In this document: one piece after another, positions 5,120-6,064 of the stretch
How positions within the stretch are numbered: position 1 is the first letter of the stretch
Layout of the letters: every line of letters begins with the position of its first letter
Origin: CAZVEV01 sp964625865
GTDB lineage: Bacteria > Planctomycetota > Phycisphaerae > SM23-33
Length of the DNA stretch: 6,064 nt
NCBI GenBank assembly: GCA_964625865.1
Contig: CAZVEV010000333.1
Location: forward strand, 1 to 6,064
Direction: 5' to 3'
Program-made: the position numbers and the translations under genes
The notes under the pieces: model-generated
Told to the model about the DNA's origin: nothing
The model's database searches: none
Seen by the model: only the letters and a program-made list of their open reading frames with translations

Positions 5120-6064
5120 ATGAACCGTAGAACATTTATCAAGAACACCGCGCTGCTGACAACGGCCCTTGCTACCGGTGGCCATCGTCTGATGGCCGGA
5201 AAAGCAGGACGACAGAACCGGAATATTGTTTTCATCCTCGTCGATGACATGGGGTGGAAAGATCTGGGCTGCTACGGCAGCACGTTCTACGAAACCCCAA
5301 ACATCGATAAGCTCGCCGGCTCAGGGGTGCGTTTTACCGATGCCTATGCTGCGGCTCCCCTATGTTCGGCCACGCGGGCGGCGATTCTGACTGGCTGGTC
5401 GCCGGCCCGCCAGCACTTAATCGGGGTGACACCCCACTCGCGCGACAAATACCATGGCTTCAAAGACTACCAGAGCTGGCAGGATGAACCGGAATATCGC
5501 TACAGCAGGATGCCGATGGCATTGTCGAAACAGTTGGGTCAACTCCACCCGGATCGCAGTATTACCATTGCCGAACGGCTGAAGGAGAAGGGCTATGCCA
5601 CCGCCTTTATCGGCAAATGGCATCTTGGTCCGGACGCCGATAAGTTCCCGGAAAAGCACGGATTTGACATCAATATCGGCGGCTCCCATTTCGGCTGGCC
5701 CAATTCTTACTTCTCGCCCTACAGGATTCCCAACCTGAAGGACGGTGAGAAGGGGGAATACCTGACCGATCGTTTAACCGATGAATCCCTTGCCTGGATG
5801 GAGAAGCAGCACAAGAAGAAGACACCGTTCTTTCTCTATCTATCTCACTTTACGGTTCACGGCCCCTGGCAATCCAAAGACGAGTACACCGAGTATTTTC
5901 AGAATAGGGGGGACGCCAACGACAAACAGCGCAACTCCGTCTATGCAGGCATGATCAAGAGTCTCGATGATTCCGTTGGGCGCGTGATGGACAGGCTGCG
6001 TCAACTCGGTATCGAGAAGGATACTCTGGTCGTCTTTGCCTCGGACAACGGCGGGATTATCATG
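5120..6064 (+). CDS. Tat-exported type I sulfatase (formylglycine-dependent), 3' end beyond window
   Basis: The frame is open from ATG 5120 to the right edge, 315 residues, roughly the N-terminal two thirds of a usual sulfatase. The N-terminus MNRRTFIKNTALLTTALATG is a twin-arginine signal, so the enzyme probably folds in the cytoplasm and is then exported. Family landmarks appear in order: the metal-binding pair in IVFILVDDMGWKDLGCYG (D42, D43), ETPNIDKLAGSGVRFTDAY, the maturation motif C82-S-A-T-R86 followed by AAILTG, GKWHLG (K166, H168), HFTVHGPW (H247), and ASDNGG (D309, N310). C82 would be converted to formylglycine, and the enzyme would hydrolyse a sulfate ester using a bound calcium ion. 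The motif has alanine where most family members have proline, but still fits C-x-[AP]-x-R. AAAGGG nine bases before the ATG is a fair ribosome binding site. The substrate cannot be read from the sequence; sulfated polysaccharides are the usual targets in planctomycetes. A maturase is not in the window. Confidence 0.95.
   Translation, partial: MNRRTFIKNTALLTTALATGGHRLMAGKAGRQNRNIVFILVDDMGWKDLGCYGSTFYETPNIDKLAGSGVRFTDAYAAAPLCSATRAAILTGWSPARQHLIGVTPHSRDKYHGFKDYQSWQDEPEYRYSRMPMALSKQLGQLHPDRSITIAERLKEKGYATAFIGKWHLGPDADKFPEKHGFDINIGGSHFGWPNSYFSPYRIPNLKDGEKGEYLTDRLTDESLAWMEKQHKKKTPFFLYLSHFTVHGPWQSKDEYTEYFQNRGDANDKQRNSVYAGMIKSLDDSVGRVMDRLRQLGIEKDTLVVFASDNGGIIM

Overview
The window is GC-rich DNA from what looks like a planctomycete or a close relative in the PVC group. 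The evidence is the gene content: a very large secreted PQQ-type beta-propeller protein carrying a methyltransferase-like insert and C-terminal carbohydrate-binding-like modules, a Tat-exported type I sulfatase, and a fragment of a repeat protein of the 'choice-of-anchor D' type. This placement rests on recognised family architecture, not on any database search.

Layout. On the minus strand, a 1259-residue secreted propeller protein fills positions 4367 to 588. Its stop codon overlaps (ATGA) the first ATG of a second minus-strand reading frame, which runs off the left edge. That second frame encodes Ig-like 'choice-of-anchor D' modules. It starts in the middle of a module, has no signal peptide, and changes frame near 324-330, so it looks like a decayed or mis-assembled piece of a larger surface protein. 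A 363-base divergent intergenic region (4368-4730) holds a good sigma-70-like promoter for the propeller gene on the minus strand, a weaker one for the plus strand, a short imperfect tandem repeat of TGGTT units, and a near-perfect palindrome just upstream of the plus-strand -35 box.

On the plus strand, a small secreted protein of unknown function (124 aa, 4731-5105) is followed after 14 bases by a sulfatase that runs off the right edge (315 residues visible, all expected N-terminal active-site residues present). The two are probably one operon.

Taken together, the right side looks like part of a locus for handling a sulfated polysaccharide: a sulfatase in the periplasm, a small exported partner, and a divergent, large envelope or secreted protein with sugar-binding-like modules. 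The functional link across the divergent promoters is inference. No RNA gene, CRISPR array, transposase or origin is visible. The most noteworthy points are the methyltransferase-like domain without its SAM-binding glycine motif inside a secreted propeller, the unidentified small secreted protein coupled to the sulfatase, and the broken repeat-protein fragment abutting the propeller gene.
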